Assembly: GCF_037975245.1 (NCBI RefSeq)
Contig: NC_092574.1
Coordinates: 12,303,213 to 12,367,212 of the forward strand
Length of the DNA stretch: 64,000 nucleotides
DNA from: Apostichopus japonicus
Taxonomy: Eukaryota; Echinodermata; Holothuroidea; Aspidochirotida; Stichopodidae
Reading direction: 5' to 3'
Shown: positions 1 through 43,000 of the stretch, one piece after another
How positions within the stretch are numbered: position 1 is the stretch's first letter
How the letters are laid out: each line of letters begins with the position of its first letter
Program-made: the position numbers and the translations under genes
Notes under the pieces: generated by a model
Seen by the model: the letters and a program-made list of their open reading frames with translations, nothing else
The model's database searches: none
What the model was told of the DNA's origin: nothing

Positions 1-74
1 ATTATATATAATTAATTTATTCTTATTATAATTTATATATTAATACCAATATAAAACACTAATAACATATATAC

Positions 75-30184
<30,110 letters not shown>

Positions 30185-30199
30185 AACGAATGGCTTCCA

Positions 30200-32514
30200 A
30201 GGAACGTCTGAAATCGCTGCCGAAGAAACAACTCGTTTTGTGCTTTTCGTGTGTGTTTGTGTGTTGTACAGGTGCGGGTCGATCACGGCCTTTCAGGTGT
30301 TGTTTTATTTCCAGGGTAGATCCGTCTCTATGGGGCTGGTCGTAAACTTTTCCTGGAACACGCCAGCTTTCCCTAACAAGAATTGATTACAATTCAATCC
30401 AACGGAAACGAATTATACGGAAGCCTCTCAGGGATCAGGGACGTCTCTAGAGGGGGGGGGGTTGGGGTGTCTCACCCCCCCCCCCAATATTGGTAAAACT
30501 GACTATAGTTGGAACTGTCGCACTCTAATTTACCTAGGCCTATTCATATATTCTTGTAGCTGGGGTGGCTGGGTGGAGAGCTGAGCCCCCCCCCCTTTTC
30601 AATTTATATGGGGTAAAGACCCTCCTTGACGTATATGATTGGCCACAGTGGACAAAATTCGGGAATGTATGCCGACATATATTCGTGCCGTCATAAATTC
30701 GATTAAATGGTAACATAAATTCAATTTTATGCAGACATTAATTCTGAGCTACTCAGTAGGCAGTATTTATGTCTACTTAAAATTGATTTAATGTGGACAT
30801 AAATTTGAATTCATAAAGACAAATAATCGAATTAATGCTAGCATATATTCAAATAAATGCTAGCATATTTTCGATTTAATATCAGCATATATTCGATTTA
30901 ATGCTGACATATATTTGACCAATGAGAGTGCAGGAATATAGGCCTATATATTTCTGCATATAATCACTTCCGACAACAATTCAGCCTGATCCGTGCTTAG
31001 ATGGCAATTCACCAACCATCCCCTGCACGGGGTGGCAAAGGAATGATCCACCCGGTTGTCAACTAGTTATATAGGTACGTCACTCCTCGTCACTATATAT
31101 TAATTAATGCATGGTTCATTTATATGCGCAAATCAGATAACAGGTGATAAGCTAATTAGCTCTTTGTTCCTATTCCGCTCTAGGTACATGTTTATATCAG
31201 GCGCAGATCCAATAGGGGTAGGTTGTTACCACCCAACCCCACTACCCTTCCTTTTAACCCCATGCATATTTAATAAAATAGTTATTAGCAACTTTCCGGT
31301 CAAAAATTTCCATTTTATTTTTCTGTGGAACGATCCCCATAAAACCCTGGGAGTCGGCCTCACCGATACCACTGCCAGCTATACCCACCCTCCTTTAGAA
31401 ATCTTAGGTTCCCGTTTAGGAACGTGCAGGTCAGGAAAGGGAGAAGTAAACCACAGTTTAGCAAACACCATGCCAACTGCCAAAATATTGATCAGTGTAA
31501 TTTGACAGGCCATTTGTATCAGATCAAAGGCAATTTTTATATATATCGCCATACACGTACAGCATTTACTGAAGACACTAGGAATTTATGGCAAGGTTCC
31601 TTATTTACATATAGATGTTGGCCTGATTATGCATGTTATTGTACCAGTCTGCGACCTGCGAGGTCAGGAATATCTTACTGTAAACTTCCTGTTATGTGTA
31701 GATTGTGGAGGTGACTACTTGGAATGTAATTATACAACGGATGTCACGTTCGACATGTGCTATATTCCTTATCGAATTCAACTTTAATCGTTTCCGTTTT
31801 GTTAACTGATTTATTAAGTTGGAATGAAACCAAAAAATTCCCCTCAAAAAAACGGGTGATCTTTGGGGTATATTTGGTTGCATACGGATCACTGTAATAC
31901 TTCCTTTGATGGTATGGGTACAAAAGCTCCCGATATCCTTCCCGACTGGCATCTGGTTTCACCATATCTTGGAGGATGCCTAGGACAAATCGAGTGGTGA
32001 TTTTGTGGAAATTCCGAGGGATCCATAAACTTGTACTACATCACTGTTAATCCGGCTGTTCTAACTCAGTTACGAAGTTGTCACAATATATAGACAAAGA
32101 ATGGAACATTTTAAGCAAAGAGTGGTTAGAGCTCTATGTAATCAAATTGAGAAGGAGAGCAAAGATTTCTTATAGACATGCATCGAAAGGGAACCAATCT
32201 TGAGAGTAGATCAAGTTGCAGGTTTTTGTGCCAAGGCTCTATCTTGGGTAACTTCTCCCTTGCAATATCAAACGGTCCGACAAGTCACTGACCAGAATGT
32301 AAGTCGCTTTCGTCCAATCAGAGCGCTAGAAAATAGCATGCGACACTGGTCGTTAAATGAGAGCACAAGAAGCTGAGATATGTCAACTTAATTCTACATA
32401 TGTCGATTTCAGGACTTATAGCACACTATAGGCGCACCATATATGTCTCTACTGGTTTACTAGAACCAGTGTGTCTTTATAATGAAATATGGAAACGGTT
32501 GCAGCAAAATATAT

Positions 32515-32560
<46 letters not shown>
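30200..32560. other. Upstream flank of the C3-like gene, no gene recognised
   Basis: Contains the presumed promoter and 5' UTR of the C3-like gene near 30185-30300 (no TATA box recognised), poly-G/poly-C runs at 30450-30600, and a degenerate repeat at 30650-30910. A 73-codon open frame on the minus strand at 31744-31965 has no recognisable domain and no supporting exons. Confidence 0.5.
30650..30920. repeat. Degenerate 21-23-bp tandem repeat
   Basis: Repeated variants of GACATATATTCGATTTAATG, clearest between 30830 and 30915. Confidence 0.6.
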
Positions 32561-32561
32561 A

Positions 32562-33082
32562 TTTAGGAGATACTGCCTAGCCAAAGGTCGTTTTCAAAAT
32601 GTCAGTATCTCAGTGGCCTTATTCCAGTTTAGAATAGGAGAAGAAAATATAGATCTTTGTGCATATTTTTTTATGTTTCCATCCTTGCAGTTTCATCACT
32701 GATATTGTAGTTAGACAACATGCAGTATAAGATCGAGTGAATTCAGTTACTATAGCACCGTCTCCCTTCTTATCATTTTGTAGACTAATTTTCTGTTGTC
32801 TCTTCATCTCCTTGTATCACTTATTGTGTGTTTTCTGTACGTTTCATTGAAATGTCCCTTTTTTGGTCAACTCTTGTAAGCTTTTAGTTCGTTTTTCTCT
32901 TTGTATATATATACGGTACTGGTCATATTTCTGTCACTACGTTTTGATGTCCCTTTTTAGACTTTGTATGCTCTACGTTCTCTTTCCTATGCATAAACTG
33001 CTCGTTTACTGTCTAACTTTCAACCATCGACGCACTGTACTAATTTTGTAACTCAAGGCCTCTGGGAACATTCGCCCGGTTG
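32562..33082. repeat. 521-bp duplicated block, copy 1
   Basis: Runs from TTTAGGAGATACTGCC to GCCCGGTTG and matches 39064-39584 base for base apart from a handful of substitutions (for example TCCATCCTTGCAG against TACATCCTTGAAG), without length change. Both copies are preceded by TA microsatellites. A 62-codon open frame inside is identical in both but resembles nothing known and is probably chance. Confidence 0.9.
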
Positions 33083-33747
33083 GGGGGCGTATCCAGGATT
33101 ATCCAAACCGGGGGCGCGAATTACTATCTAAGCAGAGCGCCACCATCAGTTGGCGCGCAGCGTACAAGAAAATTTCTAGTTTTGACAACCCACAGATCAC
33201 CGGAAATGGCACATCTCGGGCTTGCAAAAGACCAACTAGATGTTCACTTTTGCCTGAGTAAACCAAGTATTTTCCCAATATTTTTTTTTTCCATCAATAA
33301 CCTTTTTGAAGATTGTCACCAGTCACACATCATGTTCGACCTCATCGCATCTCCCGTGGATCATTGCTTTTGTAGGTGATTCTACGTCGTGGCCCACAAT
33401 ATCCGTTAGCCCCACTTTTCAAGGTTTTTAGCCCATTATGCGTTCAGAATTGGAAAATTCATACTTCCCGTGAAATAAATTCACTTCAAAACATACCCAT
33501 AATGTTGCACAAAATTTCATCTATGGACAGCCAATACAGAAAAACCTACTTCAACCCCTAACAGACCGGTCAAAATTGCACGCGAAGAGGAAGGAATGTT
33601 TAGGAATGTTGGTCAGGGAAATTTCTAAAATTCAGACACGGTTTATTTGTTGGTGCATGGGCGCAGATCAGTCATGGATAATGGTGGGGACGCGTGTCTG
33701 TTCTCTGACTACTATCTAAGCGGAGCGCGACCATGGGTTCGCGCGTA

Positions 33748-36700
33748 CACTGTAAACATTAGTTAGTCACGAATGGCAAAAATCTAGTCACAGTGACTAG
33801 AGTTAGCTAGTCATCACCAATTCGTTAGTTGCAGACCCTTTTGCATGGTCGTTCGACTAACATAAATTAGTCACATAAATTTGTACGAACTTTGTTGACA
33901 CTCACTATGCATGTCATGTATGTAAGCGTGACGAGAATATTCTAGTCTTCTGTTTGTTTACTTTCTATAACCTTCAGCTTTGACCAATGACGTCATTATT
34001 TTTATCCAATCATCGTACCGTAGAATACCGTGTGCTCAGCTGATCAGAGATCAAAAATTCAGACGACGGCCGGCGATTACATGTATACTGTATGCACGTA
34101 CGTGGTACGTCGTACGTCGTACATTGCGGCTATTACCTAACCGCAGATAGAACAGGGCCATCAACAAAATAAGAAGATTCTTAATCATTTAACAAATTGT
34201 CAGAAGCAATTTCAAAATGTGGTCAGTTAGGTAAGTTTAATCACAACTGAAATTCTAATAAATAATAATTGACACAATTGACATAATGTTCAAAGAAGGT
34301 TTGAATATCCGCGATATGTTTGGCTGGAAGTATGGGTAAAATTATAACGTTAGGCCATAGCAAGCAAAACTGTGGCTAACGCTAGGACGAAGCTAGGCTA
34401 GGAGTTTAGTCTACCTAGTGTAGCCCACATGCGCTCGTAGATGTATACTACTATAGAAGCAGTAATACACACTTATATGACATATTTTATATAAATGTGT
34501 ATTATTAGCTAGTATACTAGGCCTATATTCTATAATGTTACGAGCGCCTGTGGTGTACGTCAAGTTTCTAGACACTTCGTCGACCACCAACCCGGTCTGC
34601 ATTTCGTGCACTATGAACTGAAGATCTTCGGAGTGGTACTTACCTTCTGCTCTAGTACATGGTACAAAGTACATGGTACTCATATTTTAGGTTATTTTTG
34701 ATAAAGTTGGAAGTACCTGTTGTTTAACTAAGAACAAAAACTCAGTTTCAATGCATGAAATACCCATAATGTTGTTAGCTTAGGCCTAGGCCTCAGGTTA
34801 ATAGTGGCGCTATGTTAGTATCCTACTTCCTAGACCAAGTCTACACCAGCTGTAGCCCAATGTTGTAGGGTTCTGTATCCTAAGTGGAGTGGCTGCTGAG
34901 TGCTAATATCCTGGACAGAGAATGTTTTGAGTCTTATTTAGCAAATAATCCACAAAGGTATGCATTTTCTGCTCCTGCATATGTGCATCAAGGGGTTTTG
35001 AACCTACTCAGCCTATCATTAATTTTCTGTTGTTTGTCAATTTTCAGAGAAAGTTGATGTGCCAAGTCCTCAGCATTCACAGCTATATACTTTGAATGGT
35101 TGTGGTATCAATGGACTCAACTGGTTAGATGAGGTAACAACAAATTCCAAACAACTCTGACAGCAGAAATAGATATCCTGATACTTCCATGGGAGATCTA
35201 CTGTAGAAACTATAGGAACCAGTGCTTGCCACCCATGGAGAATAAGGTAATCTGACGTTGTTGTTCTTTGACGAGCAACAAATTTGAATGTTTTATCACA
35301 AATTATGCCCCCTATCTACCTCTTGTCCCCTACACCTGTCTTTAATACATTGTAACAACCTATGGATAAACCTTTAAATGGACTGGATATGTTATTGAGG
35401 TGAACTGTGTATTTAGATAGCATTTCAGTAAGCTTTCCTTTAGACTACTGTACATACTGTTACAGTAAGGCTGTGGTTTACAAATCCCAATGATCCAGTT
35501 TTGGCAAAGAACACCTTCAATTCTCTTATTCTAAGTAACTTAACAGTTGCACTGAAGTGACAGGCAATATCAGTTTAACATGTTCCAAACAGTTCAGGAA
35601 TACATTGGGGTATGTCCTGTAGGTCAGTTTGGGAGGAATCAACTGAGCTAAACAAAAGTAGTTTTCAATTTCATCACATTTCAGAGCCAGAGACGAAAAA
35701 GCCCTCCCCGCTGACCCTTCTCTGGATGATGTTGCTGCAGGTATGGCAAGCCAGACCAAGTGGACTGTGATCCGGATACCAATAAAACCTGCAAGAATCA
35801 TAAATGCACCCAACTTGGTCAAGTTTATCAAAATTGGTGACTGGAAATGTTGTTGCAGACGTAGACCTGGTTACTGCTTACACAGTATTGCTCATATGTG
35901 TATTTACACACTGCACAGTGCATACTGAAATCTCTGAAAAGACATCTTTATGGACCAAAAATGATAATTGCATTGAAATATGTTGTGGTTTATATTGTGA
36001 TGACTATAAAAAGAATCATTTTGGTATGAAAAAAAATTCATCTCTCACTTAAGTTGGCATACTCCTATTAGAGTCTATATCCATCTCTTCGATTGTTCTC
36101 CTTCAGGAAAAGTGCCAAAAATCAGCGGGAACATCTTTTTTGACCTGTTATCAATCATAATATAGTTTTTTGTGGCTTGCATGTTGAAGAGCATGAATGT
36201 ACATGTGGTGAGAAAATTGGGTCAATTGAGGCAGTTTTAGACCCCTTTAGGCTTCCCAGGAGCAGCGTAGGAAAATTGTTTACCTCTGAGTGAAGAGGTT
36301 TGTTTACAAGTGACGAAAACTTCCGGCTCGAATAGCAAAAAATCTACATGGTCATGATAAAGAAAATTGTTAGTGCCATGAAAGGCCAACTTGTCAGCTA
36401 TCCGGTGATAGGTAGCATTTAGCTAGTGAAAACTTCTATCTAGACTTAGAGACTACATTACTTTTGTAATTTATTGTGTAAGTCAATGGGGCTTTAAATG
36501 GGCTTATGCTACCTTAAGTTACATATAAGGAACAATCTGTGATATATAGTGCGCATTATGCAATCACTGAAATAACCACAGTACGTAAAGATATAGAGAA
36601 GTTGTGGCGGAATGGTTGGGGCACTGAACACATGATTCCATGATCGTAGGTTCATGTACCAACCTGGTCGATACGTATGTATCTTTAATGAAGACACTTA

Positions 36701-37954
36701 ATCTCAATTGCCGCTCTTTACTCAGGTGTATAGGGTACCCTGGGAGGTAATTCAAAAATATAGCATTTGCACCGCTTCATGGCTGCAATGATATGGGATG
36801 TCCTCTGGGGAACATGTAGCTGTAGCTCAGCATTGTTTCTACCATTCAAGACATAACTTATAGTTTGTGATAAAGTACTTCTAGAAATGTTTTAACTACT
36901 TTGTTTTCTGTTCCACCCTAATGTTGCGTCAAGGATAATAACATATTCAACTTACATGTTCTGCATTAATATTGTACCATCACATCCATGGTCAGAAACT
37001 GATAATAATATCACTTCCAAGTTCCTAATTCGAGATGAAGATTATAAGGATATTTTCTGGCCCTTTTTAACAGCTAAGGTCATATAGAGCTACTCAAGGC
37101 CTTTTTATACCATTTGATTTGACATGGGGTATTATTTTTATAAATAAATTTATAAATATGATATATTATTTTTTGTATATTAAATATATGTTATGTATAT
37201 TAAAATATTAATTAAGATAATTTATTTGGCTAAACTTCTATTTTTATATTTGAGCTGCATACTCGCAATTTTTCCCTTTGTCTGCCCACATCTCTTCCAT
37301 GCTGTTATTTTGATGAAACTGATGGAGCCCATAATGATGCATGGTCAGTGGACAATGAGGGTCTTTAAGAAATTGTAGGTATAGGTCATCAGGGGGTCTA
37401 ATTGTTTGAAAACTGTTGAACACTGCCAACTTAATGGCTTAGGAGCATTTCAAAGTAATCCCATAAGTATTCTCAAGATGTTCTGTGGGAAAAGATTTTG
37501 ACAATTTTGTAAAAATAAGTTTTCCCAATTTTCCCATAAATATTTATTTTAGTTTTAAATGTTCTTTAACCTTTAGTGTTTGTTACTGTTCTTTATGAGG
37601 TGACTTTTAAATGGAATGTTTATTTGTCACATTTTACAATAATACTGAAAATTACCATGAAACTTACAATGTGTGTCACTATCTCATTTCTTAACTAATC
37701 AGTACTTAATCTTAAACTAGTCTTGTGACCTAAATAAGTAGTCACAGTTGCAATGACTAATATTTTTAGTCACTAGACTAAGCTTTGGTCAATAGAGGCA
37801 TCGTAGTAGGACTAATTTTAATTAGTCAGAAAACTTAATTTAATTAGTCACAAAACTAATGTTATATAGTCAAATGACTAGAAAAAACTGGTCGATAGAG
37901 GCATCGTTGTGACTAGTTTGTTTTAGTCATATTGGCTAACTATTGTTTATAGTG
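33748..37954. mobile_element. 4.2-kb DNA transposon with inverted termini and TAGTCA subterminal repeats
   Basis: The left end CACTGTAAACATTAGTTAG is inverse to the right end CTAACTATTGTTTATAGTG (one mismatch or two), each flanked by TA. Many TAGTCA/TGACTA hexamers crowd both ends (33760-33830 and 37690-37935), as in CACTA elements where transposase binds subterminal repeats. The interior has only short candidate exons (for example 35686-35739, between TTTCAG and GTATGG) and a SINE-like insert. Superfamily is uncertain: termini suggest CACTA, the TA flanks could also suit other groups. Confidence 0.7.
36597..36850 (+). repeat. tRNA-derived SINE-like segment
   Basis: GTGGCGGAATGGTTGGGGCA resembles a type 2 tRNA 5' half with A-box, followed 40 bases later by a B-box-like GGTTCATGTACC, then a tail with GGTGTATAGGGTACCCTGGG. 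This order is typical of tRNA-derived SINEs. It lies within the 4.2-kb transposon. Confidence 0.55.
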
Positions 37955-38479
37955 TAGCGTACGAGAAATTTTGGGCAAATATACCTCCCAGATCACCGGA
38001 AATAACACTTCCCAGACCCAATGATGCTCCCAAACCTCATTAAGTCATAGATCTCATGGCTTAGAAATTTAGTTTGGGGAAATGCATGGGCATCTGCCGA
38101 AAAAAATCAGGGGACAAATAATCCAAGTAGACTTTTGTATATGATGGGTCTGGTTTCGTAACTCATCTGGAAAGCGATTAGAGGGGTGGGCGTAGTGTTG
38201 TGGGGCGCGCGTTTTCATGCAGGTGGGAACAATCTCATGATGATGTGTACGTGCGCCCCTCCCCCCCCCCCTCCGGCAATGATACACCTTTTGGATTCTG
38301 GACAGTGTTGCATCGAAGGACATATGTCTAGTGCAGTTCGCATATAGATCCTGGGCTAATACCGAAATGCGTCATGTTCCCCGACGATTCGGTCGAGTTC
38401 AAGACCAGCCACAGATGGTTTCATAGGACAATTTTACAATTGCTTAAGGCGTCCATACACACACACGCGTCATGACACA

Positions 38480-38497
38480 CTATATATATATATATAG

Positions 38498-38528
<31 letters not shown>

Positions 38529-38641
38529 TAGTAAGAGAGGAAAAATAGAAACGTCAAAAATGGAGTTGTCGGTGAAAGGGGTAGGCTGAGGCGCACGCTC
38601 CTTGCGAAATCCTCGATCCAACGCCCCTCTGGATACGCGCC

Positions 38642-38728
<87 letters not shown>
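38480..38728. repeat. (TA)n microsatellites
   Basis: TA arrays at 38480-38523 and 38645-38728 flank the right end of the hAT-family block and abut the palindrome at 38725. Confidence 0.9.
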
Positions 38729-38731
<3 letters not shown>

Positions 38732-38893
38732 ATAATATACTTAACTAAACTATCATCATACTGCTACTCGGAGTTTCACGGGTACGTCTCGCGCACCGAT
38801 CATCAGGCAACCTGATGATCGGTGCGCGAGACGTACCCGTGAAACTCCGAGTAGCAGTATGATGATAGTTTAGTTAAGTATATTATGTGATAT
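38725..38893. repeat. Perfect palindrome, 83-bp arms, 3-base spacer
   Basis: Bases 38725-38807 are the exact inverse of 38811-38893, separated by CAA. Each arm reads from the centre as CCTGATGATCGG...CCCGTGAAACTCC..., which resembles the CTGANGA-hairpin-GAAAC layout seen at 22.5-22.8 kb. It may be two head-to-head retroelement ends or a fold-back assembly artefact. Confidence 0.9.
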
Positions 38894-38947
38894 GATAGCT
38901 CTGCCTTGGCATAGAGCACTCTTTGTGAATATTGACCACCATTCTAT

Positions 38948-38989
<42 letters not shown>

Positions 38990-39030
38990 TATAGATATAT
39001 AGATAGATATATAGATATATACATATATAG

Positions 39031-39063
<33 letters not shown>

Positions 39064-39065
<2 letters not shown>

Positions 39066-39584
39066 TAGGAGATACTGCCTAGCCAAAGGTCGTTTTCAAA
39101 ATGTCAGTATCTCAGTGGCCTTATTCCAGTTTAGAATAGGAGAAGAAAATATAGATCTTTGTGCATATTTTTTTATGTTTACATCCTTGAAGTTTCATCA
39201 CTTATATTGTAGTTAGACAACATGCAGTATAAGATCGAGTGAATTCAGTTACTATAGCACCGTCTCCCTTCTTATCATTTTGTAGACTAATTTTCTGTTG
39301 TCTCTTCATCTCCTTGTATCACTTATTGTGTGTTTTCTGTACGTTTCATTGAAATGTCCCTTTTTTGGTCAACTCTTGTAAGCTTTTAGTTCGTTTTTCT
39401 CTTTGTATATATATACGGTACTGGTCATATTTCTGTCACTACGTTTTGATGTCCCTTTTTAGACTTTGTATGCTCTACGTTCTCTTTCCTATGCATAAAC
39501 TGCTCGTTTACTGTCTAACTTTCAACCATCGACGCACTGTACTAATTTTGTAACTCAAGGCCTCTGGGAACATTCGCCCGGTTG
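39064..39584. repeat. 521-bp duplicated block, copy 2
   Basis: Second copy of 32562-33082, offset by exactly 6502 bp. After GCCCGGTTG it continues into CGATTTTTTTTCCC, where copy 1 continues into the hAT-family sequence. A compound TA/GATA array lies just before it (38948-39063). Confidence 0.9.
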
Positions 39585-40094
39585 CGATTTTTTTTCCCTC
39601 CAAAACTGAACTGACACTGACATTATTTCCCCGATTCTGATTGGCTGATCAAAACCGGAATGGTAGTCTGCGTTTATCAATGAATCCGAAGTGATCCTTA
39701 GGGCATGGGTTCGAGTCCTATTTAGGTGGTAGGCCTATTTTTAATTAAATATTATTTATTTATTTTTTCTCCAATTCTTTTTCTTCCCATGTTTCTTTCC
39801 ATATTTATTTTATATGATCATTTTCAAATTTTAACCGAGTTACCCCCTTCTATGCAAAAAGTTATAAATAGATCAGTTACAACCGATTATACTGTGTACA
39901 GCAAAGCAAAGCAAACAGCGTTCCATAACAGCTTGTGGCCTTCCTTTACTATTGGCCGAAGTCAGCTGACGCTGGATATTTAAATCTAGCTATCTTCAAA
40001 TTAAAAGCTACAAATCAGCCGCGACAAGTAGAGTTCGAATTACGAACAAATATTGACATCGGCTGGCAGTTCGTTAGGTTATCATCTCTACATT
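39585..40094 (+). promoter_or_regulatory. Probable promoter region of the HMMR-like gene
   Basis: Upstream of the HMMR-like ATG there is TATAAATAG near 39863 and ATTGGCC (an inverted CCAAT box) near 39950, within 250 bases of the start codon. These are short motifs that could arise by chance. The tRNA-like B-box GGTTCGAGTCC near 39708 suggests an old SINE. Confidence 0.35.
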
Positions 40095-43000
40095 ATGTCC
40101 TTTCCAAAAGCCAAGAGATTTCTAGAAGTTAAAGGTAATGATAGATCACGAAAAGTCGAAACTTGTAGCCATAACGCAGACCGATGCTAGGCACAGGCTA
40201 AGCCTAACGCTAGTAGTAGCCTAAAACCTTTGCCTAACGCTAGTAAGACCTTTGATCGACATTTACTCTTCGCAACTACGACGAAATCTACAAATTAACA
40301 GTAGCCTATCTTGAGGCTAATAAAAAGCAAGACTAGGCCTAGGCTAGCTGTAGTAGTGGGCTATAGCAGTACTACCTAGTATTTTGTTTAGGATTATCGC
40401 AACTTTTCGATGCTAAGCAAACTACTGTAGGCCTTGGTAGGTATTACTGCAATTTAGAATCCGTACCAATCGACCCTACTTCCTAACCCTATTCCCTACT
40501 TCCTTAACCTACTTGCCAACCCCTAACCATGGTAAATGATAATATCTTTGATTTTAGGCCGTGGCTATTCTTACAACTAGTTGTAACAATTATTTATAAA
40601 CTATTCTTACGACAAAGGCGAATTCAAGCGCAGTAAAGTAAATAAAGCAACTACGCATGTAGTGGGAGTAACCCTAACTTTAACCCTAAACCCCAATCCT
40701 AAGACTAACCCTAACCGGAAATTATTGTTACTCCTGGTCGTAAAAATAGTACTCCTGGTCATAAAAGTAGCAACTGCGCATGCGTAATCGGAAATTATTC
40801 TTACGAATAGTCGTAAGAATAGCCACTTTGTTGATTTTAATCTGCGGTAGCCTATTACTTTAAGACTAGGCTACAGTCATATAATTTCACAATTCCTTTG
40901 ATCAGATTCAGCAAAGGGCATTGCGGGAAGTTTCAACTTTAGTTTAGGCATAGTGCTAGAACGTGGATGCTATGTAAGTGAACAGTAATAACATGTAAGC
41001 TTAGAATAACCAAAATTTCGATTTCCTATTTGCAGTTTTTATACAATTTATTGTCAGATTGTATAAACAAATTTTCTACCCTTTTTATACCTTACAATTA
41101 TCGATTTATATATCATGTTTGTATGTATTTTACTGTAAAGCGCCTTAGAGCAATTTTTGATAGGATAAGGCACTATAAAAATTTGTAAAATAAATAAATA
41201 AATAAAATACATTCATACTAGTACTACATTATAGGCTAGGCCAGGCTATGTAGCAACTGTCTTTATGTGAGTTCTCACAGATGATATACAGAAGTCATCT
41301 AAATTTCATATCAATTGATATGTGCTTTATTAGTTTTTACCAGTCTAGGCTAGACCTAACCGGTTCCAGTGCCATTCCGCCATTGGCACTCTACATACCG
41401 CCATACCATTCCTCCATAAGTTTCGATCCTTTCTGCCATGGCGGAAAGGATCAAAATATATGACAGAAAGCTTCAATTTCTAATTTTTACACAGGAATGT
41501 ATATTTCGGTGAAACTTACTTTGATTTTCGTAGAAGGATAGGTACACCGTCTTCAAATGAAATGGTTCACTGGATAGACTTTAATTGTACAGTAGTTAAG
41601 ACAAGATTGGGGAATAGATGTATATATAGTCTTTAACGTACAGGTTGAATGAATAGTTTTGTTTGAAAGTTTGTAAGAGTTGATACACTGTCTTCAAATA
41701 TATAATAATATATATATAATATATTATTAAACTGCAGAATGAAGAAATTGATTGACAGCGGACAGTCTTACTGGTGTGAATAGCGAGTAACCAGCTGTGA
41801 TTGTACTGTAGGCCTATTTTGAAAGGAGATGTACAATATATAATATATATACTGTACACCTTCCTATATTCAGCCCTAATATTCAACAATTGATTCTGTT
41901 TGTTCGTAGATACAACCCCTGCCCCAGACCAGTACAATGTCAGTGCATCAGCTAAGCCACAGGGTGTGGCTTTGCCAACTACTGAGAGATTCATGGAGCC
42001 AAAAGGTACAGTTAACACCTTCTGGGCAAGGATGTACCACATGCTTTTCTTCGTGCCCCCTCAGGCAACCAGTAATTTGTTTCTTTCAAGTTTAAAACTT
42101 AAGTACCAGGTTGTTCAGTATGTTCACCTATGGCAGACTTATATGTGGTGGAAGGCGAGGCTTTAACCGGGTGCTTGTACGGAATGTACACTGATTGTGC
42201 AGTACCTACTGTAGCTGCCTACCATGGTAGACCTGCAGTAGATTCTAGTACAGTGCCTAAGTGATGAAAGTTTTCAATCATTAAATTACATTGAACATTT
42301 CACTTACATTATGTTACTGAAGCAATGAAACATGTTAATGTGTTGTTTGTGTTTTTGGTGGAAGGCAATGCTTAACTAGGTGCTTGTACGGGATGCACAC
42401 TGATTGTGCACTACTGTACTGTAGCTGCCTCCTGTACCTTAGTAGACCTGCAGTAGATTCTAGTACAGTGCCTATAAGTGATGAAAGCTTTCAAATATTA
42501 AATTACATTGAACATTTCCCTTACATCTATAGTCTTTGTAGTATGTTACTGAAGCAATGAAACATGTTCATGTTTTTTTGTGGCCTTTGATTATATATTG
42601 TACGGGAATAACATAGTGTTTGTTACTGGAGCCATGAAACATGTTTCTTGTGGCCTTTGGTCATATATATGGGAATAATAAAGTGTTTGTTACTGGAGCC
42701 AAGAGACATGTTTCTTGTGGCCTTTGGTAATATATATGTGAATAATATATAGTGTTTGTTACTGGATCAATGAAACATGTTAATGTGTTTCTTGTGGCCT
42801 TTGGTAATATATTGTATGGGAATAATATAGTGTTCAAGTTGTTTTGGCGCAGCTATGTAGGCTGTGAAATTTGCCTCAGTTTAATTATTTGATGGTTCTT
42901 GTATTATACATATATATCCACACTTACACAGCAACTTGATCGACTGGCATCTTTGCGATGCAGTACTGGTCAGATACATTTTCCTTGTATACTTTGTCCA

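Larger units (their letters stand above)
33084..38643. mobile_element. hAT-family copy or copies interrupted by a larger transposon
   Basis: GGGCGTATCCAGG at 33085 and the family body motif (GCGCCACCAT...GCGTACAAGAAA) begin the left part; a second body segment at 33710-33745 is cut by the 33748-37954 transposon and resumes at 37957 as GCGTACGAGAAATTTTGGG. The right end CTGGATACGCGCCTG finishes at 38643. It is probably two diverged copies. No transposase frame was seen. Confidence 0.55.

Noticed and set aside
31744-31965. 73-codon minus-strand open frame rich in Tyr, Lys and Arg
   Set aside because: No family recognised, and the flanking sequence gives no in-phase exon partners.
32863-39553. 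Identical 62-codon open frame at 32863-33051 and 39365-39553
   Set aside because: Identity is explained by the 521-bp duplication; no domain, signal or splice context supports a protein.
40670-40720. Interstitial telomere repeat (TAACCC runs)
   Set aside because: Only a few irregular copies, embedded in a MITE-like element; not enough for a telomeric relic.
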